64,000 nt of DNA from Pseudomonas frederiksbergensis (GCF_003732705.1 NZ_MOBR01000002.1:186001-250000), one strand, 5' to 3'. Shown: positions 29,781-40,733, counted from the stretch's first letter. Notes: a model not told the origin generated them from the sequence alone. Numbers and translations: made by a program.

Positions 29781-32700
29781 GACGACACTCCTTCGGTTTC
29801 AGGGGCCGGTTTTTCTGACTCCGGCTCAGCCTCGGCACGCTTGGGCGGCAGCGGGGCGAAATAGCCCACCACCAGCAACAACACGCCAACGCCGATAAAC
29901 GAGACGATCCGGGCGAGTCCGCCACGGTTACTCAATTCGACAAAGAACAGTTTGGCCACCACCACGCCGATCAGCGCGGCGCCGATCAGCCAGACTTCAC
30001 GGCGATGACGCAGATGGCCGCCGATCATCAGGCCCAGCGCCATCAGGGTCCAGACGATCGACAGACCGGCCTGCACCTGCATCGATGCCAGCAGCAAGTC
30101 CAGCTCGAACGGTACGCCGCCCCAATGGTGAGCCGTGCGCGTGACTACCCCGGAGAAGAAGACAAACAACGAAACACCGGCGATCAATTGCGTGGCGTTT
30201 TCGGTGTAAACCTTCGGCAGGGCAAATTGCGTCACCGCGCTGCGCGACCATACGTAAACGCCGAACAGCGCAAACAGCAGGCCCAATTCCAACGGGTTGA
30301 TCAGCGGCACATAAGGCAATGGCTCGGCGGTGCCGTCGCTGACGCCATTCGCCAGCCAGAACCAGCCGAGCATCAGCAACGCCAGCGGCGCGGCAGCATA
30401 GACCCGATATTCGCGCGCATACGCCGACACCGGCCATGGCCAACTGCGCGGCGCGGCGGCCAGCACCAGATACAGACTTGGCAGAATCGCCCAGCCCAAC
30501 CAGCGCCAGGCGTTGTACTGCTCGGACAACAGCAGCAAACCGTAACGCAGCTCCAGGGCCAACACACCGATCAACAGCCAGCAGCCGAGCACGTGGGCGG
30601 TGCTGAGCGCGCGTGCCGGCAGCATCGGCGCCAAGCGCCGAAGGGAGAAGAAGTGCACAGCAAACACCGCCGCCCACACCAGCCAACCGAAGTTGGCCGC
30701 CGGGTGATAACGCGAATGCCAAGCAGCGACCAATACCAGCCCTGCCGCTGGAATCAACAAGGTGCAGAGCAAGCCCAACGCCGACCATTTCAATCGCAGC
30801 GCCAACGCCGCCCAAATCGCCACACTCAGCGCCGCAACCGCCAGCAACAAGGTCGCTTGCAAGTTCACCGGGGCAAAGCGCAGCACTTCGCTGATCCAGG
30901 CCAGCGCCCACCAACCCGCGCCCCACACCAGCAGCAATTCAGACAAGCGATTCAGGCTCAGCACATCGAACGCCGAAGCGTGATTGCCAAGCTGCAAGCG
31001 CCAGGCACCCACGAACGCGGCCAGACCGAGCACCAACGGCGTCCAGAAGCCGCTGTGGGCCAGAGGCTTCAAACCTTCGCTGGCCAATGGTCCCAGCAGA
31101 TCAGGCCCGGCGTACAGGAACGCCGCTCCACCGATCACCTGCAACAGCAGGCCAAAGACAAAACTCACGCGCTGCTTGAGGTACAGACTCAGCCAGATGA
31201 TGAACAAGCCGCTGGCAGCCCACACCGCACTCGCGGTTTGCCATGGCAGTACGAACAGGACCGCGAGGTTGATCAACACCAGACCGGCCAGCAACACCAC
31301 CGACAAACCGCGCAGCAACCGAACATCGCTGCGCACCATTTCGTCACGAGCCGCCAGCAACATGCCGGCGATCAACGCCAGGCCTATCAGCGAGGCACTG
31401 AGCAAACCGCTCCAGCCAGCGCTGAACACCACCGCCGAATCGCCGCCCGCCCCTTTCAGGCGCAACAGGAACAACGCGCCGCCGAGCAACTGCACGGCAA
31501 ACGCGGTGAACAGGAACGTGCGCGATTGCAGGCGCAAGCCGACGAACAAAGTCGCCAACCCGGCCAGCGCCCAACTGATCGCCGTGCCGTGGGTCAAGAA
31601 GAACAACGGCGCCAGCAGATAAAGGAAGGTCAGGCCCAAACACGCCAACACGGGCAGGCCTTGGCGTTCCCACGGTGAAGTCTGATCTGGCGAGGCTTTA
31701 CGCAACTGATAGAAGCTGAACAGCAACGCCACGCCGAGCATCAACGCGCCCAGCCATGAACCGTCCAGCAAGCTGCTTTCGCCGATGCGCAATTCGCTGA
31801 GAAACGCCAGCGCCGAACCCAGTTGCAGCAGCAGCGCAAAGGCGCGGGCCAGCGGTCGTTGCTGACGCAAGCCGAGCCAGAAAATCCCTGCGCCTTCCAC
31901 GGCCCAGGCCGCAGCCGTCCAACGCGCGTCGAGGCCCAAGGGAATCGCCAGGCTGGCGAAGATCACGCCCAGAGCAAGACAGGTTTCCGCCAGCAGCAAC
32001 GCGCGACCGCCCATCAGCAACCGGGCCAGGCCCATGTAGATCATGCCCAGCGCCAGTGCGCTGAACGCAGCGGCGAATTCCAGATGCTGCACCAGCGCGA
32101 ACTGCAAACCGAAGCCCACCAGCGGTGGCCCGAACAGCATCGTGCCGTCGACGTAATCGCCCTTGCGCGCCGACCAGTGCAGCAGCGCCTGACGGCTGTC
32201 GTCTTCCGGCGCGTCGGTCATCTCCAACAATTTGCGCCGGGTAAACAACAGACCGATGCCCAGGTACATCAGGAAAAACAAAATCAGGAACGGTTCGGTG
32301 CTCCACAACAGTTCCGGCGCATAAGAGCGCAGCCCCCAGGCGAAACCGATGCCGAAGGTGCCGACAAAGCCAATCAGGTTGAGCGGCCGCCAGGCTTTGA
32401 ACCAGGCGATGGCGAGGATGCCGGCATTGAGCAGGGCGAAATAGCTTAACAACGCGACGTGGTTGCCGGCACCGGTCGAGGTCAGGATTGGCGCGGCAAA
32501 ACCACCCAATGCGGCGGCGCAGGCCAGGGCCAGGGAATCCTGGGTGATCGCCAGAATCGCCGAAAACACCGTCACCGCCACCAGCAAACCCAGGGCTGCT
32601 GTCGGGTCGAGCAGCGGGTGCAAGCGCATCGCGGCGAACACCGTCAGGTACAACACGGCAATCCCGGTGCCTTGCAGCATCAGCGCGTAATGATTGTTGC

Positions 32701-33388
32701 GATGGCGTAGCCACCAGCCCAGGCCGAGCAAACCCAAGGCACTGGCGGCGACACCGGCGTAACGCATTTCGATCGGCACCACCATGCCTTCAGTGGCATA
32801 ACGCAGCAGGAACGCCAGGCCGAGGAACAACAGCACCACACCGACCCGCAGCACAGTGTTGCCACCGAACAGCCAGTTGCGGGCGCCATTGATAGCGCGG
32901 TCGAAAACATTGGGCTCGCGCGGGGCTGCCGGTTGCCGAGGTTCGCGGGCGACCGGCTCCGGGGTCCAGACATCGGCAGGCAACGGACGGCTGGTTTCGG
33001 TGGCCGCAGCGGTGATCGGTTGCAGTTCGGGCGGGAGCTCCCAGACCAGTTCCAGAGATTCGGCGGGGGCTTCGATGGGGATGTCGACGTGGACTTCGTC
33101 GAGGATGAATTCAGGGGTGGCGACGGGTTCGCTGATGGGCGGCTGGCTGGTTTCAGCGGCTTTGACGCCGGAACCCTCCAGCGAGATCAGGCGTTGCAGC
33201 AACGTATTCAGCGCCACCTGCGTCTGTTCAAGCAATTGGTGCTGCTCGGCGGCTTGCTTGTCCAGACGGACAATGCGAATGGTCTGGCCGATGCCCAACC
33301 CGAGCAACGCACCCAACAGCGCATCGCTGAACGACTCATCGAGTATCCAGCCCAGCACCAAGCCAATCAGCATGAAAATCCATTGCAT
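29777..33388 (-). CDS. DUF2339 domain-containing polytopic membrane protein
   Basis: 1203 residues from the ATG at 33388 (product begins MQWIFMLIGLVLGWIL). The reading frame extends upstream to 33565, but that part is translation of a REPIN and I exclude it. Layout: N-terminal membrane helix with glycine-zipper-like LLGALLGLGIGQ, a coiled-coil/acidic linker (residues 35-160), then more than 20 predicted membrane segments to the C-terminus. No catalytic motif recognised. Translationally coupled to the DUF3999 gene. Confidence 0.9.
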   Translation of the reverse strand: MQWIFMLIGLVLGWILDESFSDALLGALLGLGIGQTIRIVRLDKQAAEQHQLLEQTQVALNTLLQRLISLEGSGVKAAETSQPPISEPVATPEFILDEVHVDIPIEAPAESLELVWELPPELQPITAAATETSRPLPADVWTPEPVAREPRQPAAPREPNVFDRAINGARNWLFGGNTVLRVGVVLLFLGLAFLLRYATEGMVVPIEMRYAGVAASALGLLGLGWWLRHRNNHYALMLQGTGIAVLYLTVFAAMRLHPLLDPTAALGLLVAVTVFSAILAITQDSLALACAAALGGFAAPILTSTGAGNHVALLSYFALLNAGILAIAWFKAWRPLNLIGFVGTFGIGFAWGLRSYAPELLWSTEPFLILFFLMYLGIGLLFTRRKLLEMTDAPEDDSRQALLHWSARKGDYVDGTMLFGPPLVGFGLQFALVQHLEFAAAFSALALGMIYMGLARLLMGGRALLLAETCLALGVIFASLAIPLGLDARWTAAAWAVEGAGIFWLGLRQQRPLARAFALLLQLGSALAFLSELRIGESSLLDGSWLGALMLGVALLFSFYQLRKASPDQTSPWERQGLPVLACLGLTFLYLLAPLFFLTHGTAISWALAGLATLFVGLRLQSRTFLFTAFAVQLLGGALFLLRLKGAGGDSAVVFSAGWSGLLSASLIGLALIAGMLLAARDEMVRSDVRLLRGLSVVLLAGLVLINLAVLFVLPWQTASAVWAASGLFIIWLSLYLKQRVSFVFGLLLQVIGGAAFLYAGPDLLGPLASEGLKPLAHSGFWTPLVLGLAAFVGAWRLQLGNHASAFDVLSLNRLSELLLVWGAGWWALAWISEVLRFAPVNLQATLLLAVAALSVAIWAALALRLKWSALGLLCTLLIPAAGLVLVAAWHSRYHPAANFGWLVWAAVFAVHFFSLRRLAPMLPARALSTAHVLGCWLLIGVLALELRYGLLLLSEQYNAWRWLGWAILPSLYLVLAAAPRSWPWPVSAYAREYRVYAAAPLALLMLGWFWLANGVSDGTAEPLPYVPLINPLELGLLFALFGVYVWSRSAVTQFALPKVYTENATQLIAGVSLFVFFSGVVTRTAHHWGGVPFELDLLLASMQVQAGLSIVWTLMALGLMIGGHLRHRREVWLIGAALIGVVVAKLFFVELSNRGGLARIVSFIGVGVLLLVVGYFAPLPPKRAEAEPESEKPAPETEGVSS

Positions 33389-33454
33389 GGTCGATATCCC
33401 TAAGCGGCCCATTGGCGGGCAAGTCCAGAAGCCTGGAGTCGCCTGCGCTGACGT

Positions 33455-33545
33455 CTTCGCGGGCAAGCCTCGCTCCTGCAGGTTTTGCGTGTGCCATGGA
33501 TTGGGCCACGACACATAACCTGTAGGAGCGAGGCTTGCCCGCGAA
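33455..33545. repeat. REPIN, family B, outward orientation
   Basis: Same arrangement as the element at 28296 (left CTTCGCGGGCAAGCCTCGCTC, right GAGCGAGGCTTGCCCGCGAA). Upstream of the DUF2339 start. Confidence 0.9.
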
Positions 33546-33647
33546 AGCATTCGCGCAGACGCCACTGAAACATCCGGTGAAACTGGCGCTTAGTATATCG
33601 ATCCGGCCCAACGTACGTTGGGCCTTGCTCGCAATTATTGCTAAAAG

Positions 33648-36098
33648 TTACTCCAAAGCCTTCCAGATCTCCGTGGCGTACTCGCGAATCGTCCGATCCG
33701 ACGAGAACCAGCCCATTCGCGAGGTGTTCAACACCGCCGAACGCCACCATGCCTGAGAGTCGTGCCAGTGCGCTTCGACGCGCATCTGCGCGTCCCAGTA
33801 GGAGTCAAAATCGGCGCAGACCAGGAAGCGGTCGTAGTCGATCAGCGAATCGATCAACCCGGCGTAGCGGGACGGATCATCCGGCGAGAACACCCCGCCG
33901 CGAATCGCTTGCAGCACGTCGTTGAGGCGATGGGACGCGGCAATGTCTGGCGCAGCGTTGAACTCATGGTTCTGCTTGCGCGCCTCAACCTGCTGCGCGC
34001 TAAGGCCAAAGATAAACATGTGCTCGGCGCCGATGCGCTCGCACATTTCGACGTTGGCGCCATCAAGCGTGCCGATGGTCAGTGCGCCGTTGAGGCCGAA
34101 TTTCATGTTACTGGTGCCCGACGCCTCGAAACCTGCGGTAGAGATCTGCTCCGACAAATCCGCCGCCGGAATAATGCTCTCCGCCAGGCTGACGTTGTAG
34201 TTGGGCAAGAACACAACCTTGAGTAAACCGCGCACGGTCGGGTCGTTGTTGACCACCCGGGCGATGTCGTTGGTCAGCTTGATGATCAACTTGGCTTGGT
34301 GATAACTGGCCGCCGCCTTGCCGGCGAAGATTTTCACCCGCGGCACCCAGTCGATTTCCGGCTCGGCGCGAATCGCCTGATACAGCGCGACGGTGTGCAT
34401 CAGGTTGAGCAACTGGCGTTTGTATTCGTGGATCCGCTTGACCTGCACGTCGAACATCGCCGCCGGGTTGACCGCAACGCCTAGCCGCTCATGAATCAGA
34501 TACGCCAAGGCTTTCTTGCTGTGCAGCCGCTGTTCGGCGAAGGCCTTGCGAAACGCCGGTTTCTCGGCGAACGGCTCCAGTTCGATCAGCCGTTCCTCGG
34601 CGTTATCCAGCAGATCAGGGCCGAGGGCATCGACCATCATCGAGGTCAATTCGGAGTTGGCCTGGTAGAGCCAGCGGCGGAAGGTGATGCCGTTGGTTTT
34701 GTTGTTGATCCGCTCCGGGTAGAGCTTGTGCAGTTCAGAGAACACGGTTTTACGCATCAACTGCGTATGCAGCGCCGACACACCGTTGACGCTGTGGGAA
34801 CCGAGGAACGCCAGGTTGCCCATGCGCACGCGGCGGCCGTTGTCTTCCTCGATCAGCGACACCGCGCGCAGCACGTCGAAGTCGTGAATGCCTTTGGCCC
34901 GCAGCGAATCGATGTGCTGGGCGTTGATCAGGTAAATGATCTGCATGTGCCGGGGCAGCATGCGTTCCATCAAACCGACCGGCCAGGTTTCCAGGGCTTC
35001 CGGCAACAGCGTGTGGTTGGTGTACGACAGCGTATCCACCGTCACCTGCCACGCGGCATCCCACGCCACGTCGTAGACATCGACCAACTGACGCATCAGC
35101 TCGGCCACGGCAATCGAGGGGTGGGTGTCGTTGAGCTGGATCGCCGCGTGGTCGCCCAGGGTCAGCACCGAGGTGTGCATGTTGCGATGGCGGCGCAGCA
35201 AATCCTGCAGGGACGCGGCGACAAAGAAGTATTCCTGACGCAGGCGCAGTTCCTGGCCGGCTTCAGTGCTGTCCGCCGGGTAGAGCACGCGGGAAATACT
35301 TTCCGCCCGGGCCACTTCAGCCACGGCGCCCAAGTGGTCGCCGGCGTTGAAGCGCTCAAGGTGCAGATCTTCCACGGCGCGGGCGCGCCACAGGCGCAGG
35401 GTGTTGACGCTCGCGCCGCGCCAGCCGACCACCGGGGTGTCGTAGGCAATGGCCCGCACGGTTTCTGCCGGGGTCCAGACTTGCCGGGACTTGCCGGCCT
35501 CGTCGGTGACGGTTTCGACGCTGCCGCCAAAGCCGATCGGGTACACGACTTCTGGCCGTTCGAACTCCCACGGGTTACCGAAATCCAGCCAGTGTTCAGT
35601 CTGTTCCTGTTGCCAGCCATCGACGATGGCCTGGCGGAACAAGCCGTGCTCATAACGAATGCCATAGCCATGACCGGCGATGCCGAGGGTCGACATGCTT
35701 TCCATGAAGCAGGCGGCCAGACGACCGAGACCACCGTTACCGAGCGCCGCATCGGGCTCCAGCAGGCGGATGCGTTCCAGGTCGACACCGAGTTCGGTCA
35801 ACGCTTCGCGGGCGACGTCCAGCAACCCAAGGTTACTCAGGCTGTCATAGAGCAAGCGGCCGATGAGGAATTCCAGGGAGAGGTAGTAAACCCGCTTCTG
35901 CCCTTTGCGATAAATCTGCCGGGTGTGGTCCATCCAGTGCTCGACCATGTGGTCGCGCGCTGCCAGGGCAATGGCTTCGAACCAGTCGTGGTCGAAGGCG
36001 TGATCCGGGTCTTTGCCCACCGCGTAGGTGAGTTTGGTCAAGACGGCGTCGCGGAATGCGGCCACCTCTGCTTCACGAACAAGTGGTTCTTGAGTCAT
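33648..36098 (-). CDS. glgP: Glycogen/maltodextrin phosphorylase
   Basis: 816-residue GT35 phosphorylase that releases glucose-1-phosphate from alpha-1,4-glucans, PLP-dependent. Seen: GLGRLAACFMES near residue 130, the active-site GYGIRYEHGLF near 150, and the PLP-lysine region EASGTSNMKFGLNG near 660, followed by GTLDGANVEM. ATG at 36098. Stands alone on its strand; other glycogen genes are not in the window. Confidence 0.96.
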   Translation of the reverse strand: MTQEPLVREAEVAAFRDAVLTKLTYAVGKDPDHAFDHDWFEAIALAARDHMVEHWMDHTRQIYRKGQKRVYYLSLEFLIGRLLYDSLSNLGLLDVAREALTELGVDLERIRLLEPDAALGNGGLGRLAACFMESMSTLGIAGHGYGIRYEHGLFRQAIVDGWQQEQTEHWLDFGNPWEFERPEVVYPIGFGGSVETVTDEAGKSRQVWTPAETVRAIAYDTPVVGWRGASVNTLRLWRARAVEDLHLERFNAGDHLGAVAEVARAESISRVLYPADSTEAGQELRLRQEYFFVAASLQDLLRRHRNMHTSVLTLGDHAAIQLNDTHPSIAVAELMRQLVDVYDVAWDAAWQVTVDTLSYTNHTLLPEALETWPVGLMERMLPRHMQIIYLINAQHIDSLRAKGIHDFDVLRAVSLIEEDNGRRVRMGNLAFLGSHSVNGVSALHTQLMRKTVFSELHKLYPERINNKTNGITFRRWLYQANSELTSMMVDALGPDLLDNAEERLIELEPFAEKPAFRKAFAEQRLHSKKALAYLIHERLGVAVNPAAMFDVQVKRIHEYKRQLLNLMHTVALYQAIRAEPEIDWVPRVKIFAGKAAASYHQAKLIIKLTNDIARVVNNDPTVRGLLKVVFLPNYNVSLAESIIPAADLSEQISTAGFEASGTSNMKFGLNGALTIGTLDGANVEMCERIGAEHMFIFGLSAQQVEARKQNHEFNAAPDIAASHRLNDVLQAIRGGVFSPDDPSRYAGLIDSLIDYDRFLVCADFDSYWDAQMRVEAHWHDSQAWWRSAVLNTSRMGWFSSDRTIREYATEIWKALE

Positions 36099-36358
36099 CG
36101 ATAGGACCTCGAGCGAGCTTTGAGTTGTCTGAGCCTAGACGGTCTGACAGGCGGTATGGGCTCTGGTTCGGCAGTTTTTCCTGATAGTGCGAGATAGGTC
36201 GGCATTACATTGTCGTGTGTCTGAATCAATGCAGGGGCCGTGCCGGATTAACGGTGATTATTGGCTGATCCAGAAAAAAACTGGCGAAAGGTTGTTCAAA
36301 AATCCACCAGTCCCGGTATCATCGCGCGCCCTGATGCACACGCTGGTAACAACCGATG

Positions 36359-36799
36359 ATGAAGTCCAACCTGATCGCCGCCGCGGAGATCGACCGCCTC
36401 GATACCTGGGCCAAATATTCTGCCCCGATGTGCGGTTCCTGCGTGTCGAGCTGCTGCACCTTGCCGGTCGAGGTCAAGATCAAGGATCTGATCCGCATCG
36501 GCATCGTCGACGAGTTCGAGCGCGGCGAGCCGGCAAAGAACATCGCCAAGCGCCTGCAGAAGGAAGGGATCGTCGAGCGTTACAGCCAGAAGACCGAGAT
36601 CTTCACCCTCCAGCGCATGAGCAACAACGATTGCCTGTACCTGGATCGTAAGAGCCGTCTGTGCACTATTTATGAAAAGCGCCCGGATACTTGCCGCAAC
36701 CACCCGAAAATCGGCCCGCGGCCGGGGTATTGCGCTTACAAGCCCAAAGAAGTGGCGCGTGAGACCAGCGCCAGCCGCCGCACCCTGGAAAAGTTTTAA
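36359..36799 (+). CDS. YkgJ-type cysteine-cluster protein
   Basis: 146 residues. Cys pattern typical of the zinc- or iron-chelating CxxCxxxCC family: MCGSCVSSCC near residue 25, DCLYLDRKSRLC near 90, DTCRNHP near 112 and GYCAYK near 124, i.e. eight conserved Cys. Probably binds a metal or Fe-S cluster; function unknown. ATG at 36359 chosen (an ATG one codon earlier is also possible). Ends before a family A palindrome and a terminator. Confidence 0.9.
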   Translation: MKSNLIAAAEIDRLDTWAKYSAPMCGSCVSSCCTLPVEVKIKDLIRIGIVDEFERGEPAKNIAKRLQKEGIVERYSQKTEIFTLQRMSNNDCLYLDRKSRLCTIYEKRPDTCRNHPKIGPRPGYCAYKPKEVARETSASRRTLEKF

Positions 36800-36808
36800 C
36801 CCGACCAT

Positions 36809-36914
36809 GATCGTTCCCACGCTCTGCGTGGGAATGCAGCCCGGGACGCTCCGCGTCCCAAAGCAGACGCAGAGCGTCCATTGAGGCATTCCCACGCGGA
36901 GCGTGGGAACGATC
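36809..36914. repeat. About 105-bp composite palindrome (family A)
   Basis: Ends GATCGTTCCCACGC / GCGTGGGAACGATC. Between the convergent ykgJ-type gene and typA, just before their shared terminator. Confidence 0.92.
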
Positions 36915-36932
36915 ATCTTCCGCCAGACAAAC

Positions 36933-36970
36933 AAAAACGCCCCCGACCTTGCGGTCGGGGGCGTTTTTTT
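36933..36970. terminator. Bidirectional rho-independent terminator
   Basis: 11-bp GC-rich stem (CGCCCCCGACC with GGTCGGGGGCG) and TTGC loop, with five A before and seven T after, so it works in both directions for the convergent ykgJ-type gene and typA. Confidence 0.95.
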
Positions 36971-36988
36971 GTCAGCTAACTAAATGAC

Positions 36989-38809
36989 TTAGTTACCGGA
37001 CTTCTTGGCAGCGCGGGTACGCTCGCTTTCGCCCAGGATCTTCTTACGAAGACGGATGGACTTAGGAGTGACTTCGCACAATTCGTCTTCTTGAACGAAT
37101 TCCAGAGCTTGTTCCAGGGTGAAACGGATAGGCGGAACCAGAGCGATGGTTTCGTCTTTACCCGAGGCACGCATGTTGTCGAGCTTCTTGCCTTTGGTTG
37201 GGTTGACGCCCAGGTCGTTGTCGCGGCTGTTGATGCCGACGATTTGACCTTCGTACACGTCTTCGCCGTGACCCAGGAACAGCTTGCCGCGAGCTTGCAG
37301 GGTTTCCAGCGAGTAAGTCAGAGCCTTACCGGTAGCAACCGAAACCAGCACGCCGTTCTGACGGCCGGACATGTCGCCGGACTTCATCACGTCGTAACGG
37401 TCGAAGATCGAGGTCAGGATGCCTGCACCGGAGGTCAGGGTCAGGAACTCGTTACGGAAACCGATCAAACCACGAGCCGGGATGTTGTACTCAAGGCGCA
37501 CACGGCCCTTGCCATCCGGAACCATGTTGGTCAGGTCGCCTTTACGGATACCGATCTGTTCCATGATCGAACCTTGGGATTCTTCTGGCAGGTCGATGGT
37601 CACGTTTTCGTACGGTTCGTGCTTAACGCCGTCAACCATACGGATGATCACTTCCGGACGACCAACACCCATTTCGAAGCCTTCGCGACGCATGGTTTCG
37701 ATCAGTACCGAGAGGTGCAGCTCACCACGGCCGGAGACTTTGAACTTGTCGGCGGTGTCGCCTTCTTCAACGCGCAGGGCAACGTTGTAGAGCAGTTCTT
37801 TGTCCAGACGTTCCTTGATGTTACGGGACGTCACGAACTTGCCTTCTTTACCGCAGAAAGGCGAGTCGTTTACCTGGAAGGTCATGGAAACGGTTGGTTC
37901 GTCAACGGTCAGCGGCTTCATCGCTTCGACGTTCAGTGGGTCGCACAGAGTGTCGGAGATGAACAGCTGGTCGAAGCCGCTGATGCAGACGATGTCGCCG
38001 GCAGCTGCTTCTTCAACGTCGATACGGTGCAGACCGTGGTGACCCATCAGCTTCAGGATACGACCGGTACGCTTCTTGCCGTCGGCGTCGATAGCGACAA
38101 CCGGAGTGTTCGGCTTGATGCGACCACGAGCGATACGGCCAACGCCGATAACACCCAGGAAGCTGTTGTAGTCCAGAGCAGAGATCTGCATCTGGAACGG
38201 ACCTTCACGGTCGACTTTCGGCGCAGGTACGTTGTCGACAATCGACTGGTACAGCGGGGTCATGTCTTCAGCCATGTCGGTGTGTTCCAGACCGGCAATG
38301 CCGTTCAGGGCCGAGGCGTAGACGACTTTGAAGTCCAGCTGTTCTTCGGTAGCACCGAGGTTGTCGAACAGGTCGAAGATCTGGTCCAGAACCCAGTCCG
38401 GACGCGCGCCTGGACGGTCAACCTTGTTGATGACCACGATTGGACGCAGGCCGGCTTCGAAAGCCTTCTTGGTCACGAAACGGGTTTGCGGCATAGGGCC
38501 GTCTTGAGCGTCAACCAGCAGCAGAACGGAGTCAACCATCGACATTACGCGTTCAACTTCGCCGCCGAAGTCGGCGTGGCCCGGGGTGTCCACGATGTTG
38601 ATGTGGTAGCCGTTCCAGTTGATGGCGGTGTTTTTCGCCAAAATGGTAATACCGCGCTCTTTCTCCTGGTCGTTGGAGTCCATCACGCGCTCGTCGTTGA
38701 GCTCGTTGCGCTCCAGGGTGCCGGATTGACGCAAGAGTTTGTCTACCAGGGTGGTTTTACCATGGTCAACGTGAGCAATGATGGCGATGTTGCGTAGATT
38801 TTCGATCAC
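36989..38809 (-). CDS. typA: Ribosome-associated translational GTPase BipA/TypA
   Basis: 606 residues, EF-G-like GTPase involved in 50S subunit assembly and stress/cold adaptation. G motifs seen: [10 protein letters not shown] near residue 12, [16 protein letters not shown] near 73, [11 protein letters not shown] near 129 and SALNG near 165. The C-terminus carries the BipA-specific domain with [20 protein letters not shown] near 410. ATG at 38809. Confidence 0.97.
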   Translation of the reverse strand: MIENLRNIAIIAHVDHGKTTLVDKLLRQSGTLERNELNDERVMDSNDQEKERGITILAKNTAINWNGYHINIVDTPGHADFGGEVERVMSMVDSVLLLVDAQDGPMPQTRFVTKKAFEAGLRPIVVINKVDRPGARPDWVLDQIFDLFDNLGATEEQLDFKVVYASALNGIAGLEHTDMAEDMTPLYQSIVDNVPAPKVDREGPFQMQISALDYNSFLGVIGVGRIARGRIKPNTPVVAIDADGKKRTGRILKLMGHHGLHRIDVEEAAAGDIVCISGFDQLFISDTLCDPLNVEAMKPLTVDEPTVSMTFQVNDSPFCGKEGKFVTSRNIKERLDKELLYNVALRVEEGDTADKFKVSGRGELHLSVLIETMRREGFEMGVGRPEVIIRMVDGVKHEPYENVTIDLPEESQGSIMEQIGIRKGDLTNMVPDGKGRVRLEYNIPARGLIGFRNEFLTLTSGAGILTSIFDRYDVMKSGDMSGRQNGVLVSVATGKALTYSLETLQARGKLFLGHGEDVYEGQIVGINSRDNDLGVNPTKGKKLDNMRASGKDETIALVPPIRFTLEQALEFVQEDELCEVTPKSIRLRKKILGESERTRAAKKSGN

Positions 38810-38948
38810 TTGTGTATCTCGATCAGAGGATTCGGTGTGCTGACAAGTCTTGGCAGCGATTAACAGTAGAGTCCGGCAAAGCCGTTACAGCTTGACGGCG
38901 GCGTCGGGGGGCCGGTGACGCAGGCCACAGGCAAACAGCCCCGGGCAC

Positions 38949-40403
38949 TTAGCTCGGTCGATAAACGCGCACATTGGCATGCCCCTCACTGAGCAAATGG
39001 TGGGCATGCAGGCGACTCATCACGCCTTTGTCGCAATACAGCAGGTACTGGCGAGTAGGGTCCAGTTCCTTGAAACGAGCGTTCAATGCATAAAACGGCA
39101 TCGTCTGTACCTCAATGCCAGCCAGTTCCAGCGGTTCGTCTTCAGCGGCATCCGGGTGACGGATATCGATGATAATCTGGCCCGCCAGAGCGTCGCTGAC
39201 TTCTTCGATCTGCAAGTCCTGGCCCAATTCGTCGATCACGCGATCGATCGGCACCAGTTTGGCGTTCTCGAGCGCACGCTCGAGGACTGCCATGTCGAAC
39301 TGTTGTTCTTCGTACTCCACGCGGTTGCGCTTGGCGTGGGTCTTGGGGTTCACCGAGATGACCCCGCAGTATTCCGGCATGTGCTTGGCGAAGTCGGCGG
39401 TGCCGATTTCGTTGGCCAGGTCGATGATGTCCTGCTTGTGACTGGCGATCAGCGGGCGCAAGACCAGCTTCTCGGTCACACAGTCGATCAACGACAGGTT
39501 CGGCAACGTCTGGCTCGAAACCTGGGAGATCGCCTCACCGGTGACCAGCGCATCGATATCGAGCCGATCGGCAATCTTCGACGCAGCGCGCAACATCATA
39601 CGCTTCAAAACTACGCCCATATGACTGTTATCGACTTTCCCGAGAATTTCTCCCAGGACTTCTTCGAACGGCACACTGACAAATAACACGCGCTGGGAGC
39701 TGCCGTACTTCTTCCAGATGAAGTGCGCGACTTCCATGACGCCCAGTTCATGGGCCCTGCCGCCCAGGTTAAAGAAGCAGAAATGGCTCATCAGGCCACG
39801 GCGCATGATCTGGTAGGCGGCGACTGTCGAGTCAAAGCCACCGGACATCAATACAAGCGTCTGTTCCAGCGCCCCCAGCGGATAACCGCCGATGCTGTTG
39901 TGCTGGCTGTGGATCACATACAACCGTTGGTCGCGAATTTCGATGCGAACTTCGATTTCCGGCTCTTTCAGGGAAATCCCGGCGGCGCCGCACTGACGAC
40001 GCAGCTGGCTGCCGACGTATTTCTCCACGTCCATGGACGTGAAAGTGTGGTGGCCGCCGCGCTTGCAGCGCACCGAAAAGATCTTCCCGGCCAGTGCATC
40101 GCCGTAGTGCTGCTTGCACTTGGCCACGATGTCGTCGAAATCACCCAGCGGGTATTCATCGACCTGCAGGAAATGCGCGATGCCCGGCATGCAGCTCAGG
40201 CGCTCGGTCATCTCCTTCAGGGCCTTGGGCTCAGTGACGCGGGTTTCCAGCTCGAGGTTGTCCCACACACCGTTCACCACCACAGCCGGGTCCAGATCGC
40301 GGAGCACGGCACGGATGTTCTTGGCCAATTGGCGGATGAAACGCATCCGTACCGGGCGGCTCTTGATGGTGATCTCGGGGAAGACTTTTACGATTAGTTT
40401 CAT
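38949..40403 (-). CDS. thiI: tRNA 4-thiouridine synthase / thiamine thiazole sulfurtransferase
   Basis: 484 residues from the ATG at 40403 ([11 protein letters not shown], the conserved start of the family; the frame extends further but without similarity). Layout: ferredoxin-like and THUMP domains to about residue 165, PP-loop ATP-pyrophosphatase with [14 protein letters not shown] near 180, conserved Cys in MPEYCGVIS near 344, and a C-terminal rhodanese domain with the persulfide Cys in [10 protein letters not shown] near 456. Makes s4U8 in tRNA and supplies sulfur for thiazole. Confidence 0.96.
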   Translation of the reverse strand: MKLIVKVFPEITIKSRPVRMRFIRQLAKNIRAVLRDLDPAVVVNGVWDNLELETRVTEPKALKEMTERLSCMPGIAHFLQVDEYPLGDFDDIVAKCKQHYGDALAGKIFSVRCKRGGHHTFTSMDVEKYVGSQLRRQCGAAGISLKEPEIEVRIEIRDQRLYVIHSQHNSIGGYPLGALEQTLVLMSGGFDSTVAAYQIMRRGLMSHFCFFNLGGRAHELGVMEVAHFIWKKYGSSQRVLFVSVPFEEVLGEILGKVDNSHMGVVLKRMMLRAASKIADRLDIDALVTGEAISQVSSQTLPNLSLIDCVTEKLVLRPLIASHKQDIIDLANEIGTADFAKHMPEYCGVISVNPKTHAKRNRVEYEEQQFDMAVLERALENAKLVPIDRVIDELGQDLQIEEVSDALAGQIIIDIRHPDAAEDEPLELAGIEVQTMPFYALNARFKELDPTRQYLLYCDKGVMSRLHAHHLLSEGHANVRVYRPS

Positions 40404-40499
40404 GAAAACAGCGCGCGCTGGGCCAGCCGAAAAAGGGGGGCGCGGATTATAGCGGAAATTGCTCAAGGTTTAACCAGTTAATATGCAGAAGGTTTCGCG

Positions 40500-40516
40500 C
40501 GCACCAAAACGGGTCA
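40500..40516. promoter_or_regulatory. NtrC-like enhancer site for glnA
   Basis: CGCACC-AAAAC-GGGTCA resembles the consensus TGCACC-N5-GGTGCA with three mismatches. It lies about 105 bp upstream of the -24 element, a normal enhancer distance. Confidence 0.55.
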
Positions 40517-40619
40517 TTTGTCGAAATAGACGCTACATTACGGGGCAGTAATTTCAGCTTTGCGGCGCAATGCACCTCTATAAGCGTGATATTGGGGCAA
40601 AAAACCCATGGTGGGGCAC

Positions 40620-40635
40620 TGGCATGCAATTTGCT
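40620..40635 (+). promoter_or_regulatory. Sigma-54 promoter of glnA
   Basis: TGGCATGCAATTTGCT matches TGGCAY-N6-TTGCW with correct GG-GC spacing. Expected start near 40646, about 88 nt before the glnA ATG. Confidence 0.85.
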
Positions 40636-40733
40636 CCCTTGTGAGGCAGGTTGCCTTGGCAGAGTATTCGCGCCGGCATCACCCACATTCTAAGGGCATC
40701 CACTACTAAGCCCGAAGCCACCCGGAGGACACT

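Larger units (their letters stand above)
40404..40733. other. thiI-glnA divergent regulatory region
   Basis: 330 bases without a gene, between the divergent thiI and glnA. It holds an NtrC-like 17-mer at 40500-40516, a TGCACC half-site near 40572, a sigma-54 promoter at 40620-40635 and a leader of about 90 nt before glnA. I see nothing distinctive for thiI. Confidence 0.75.

Noticed and set aside
33389..33565. N-terminal extension of the DUF2339 protein
   Set aside because: The extension translates a REPIN and the MQWIF start gives the expected membrane helix.
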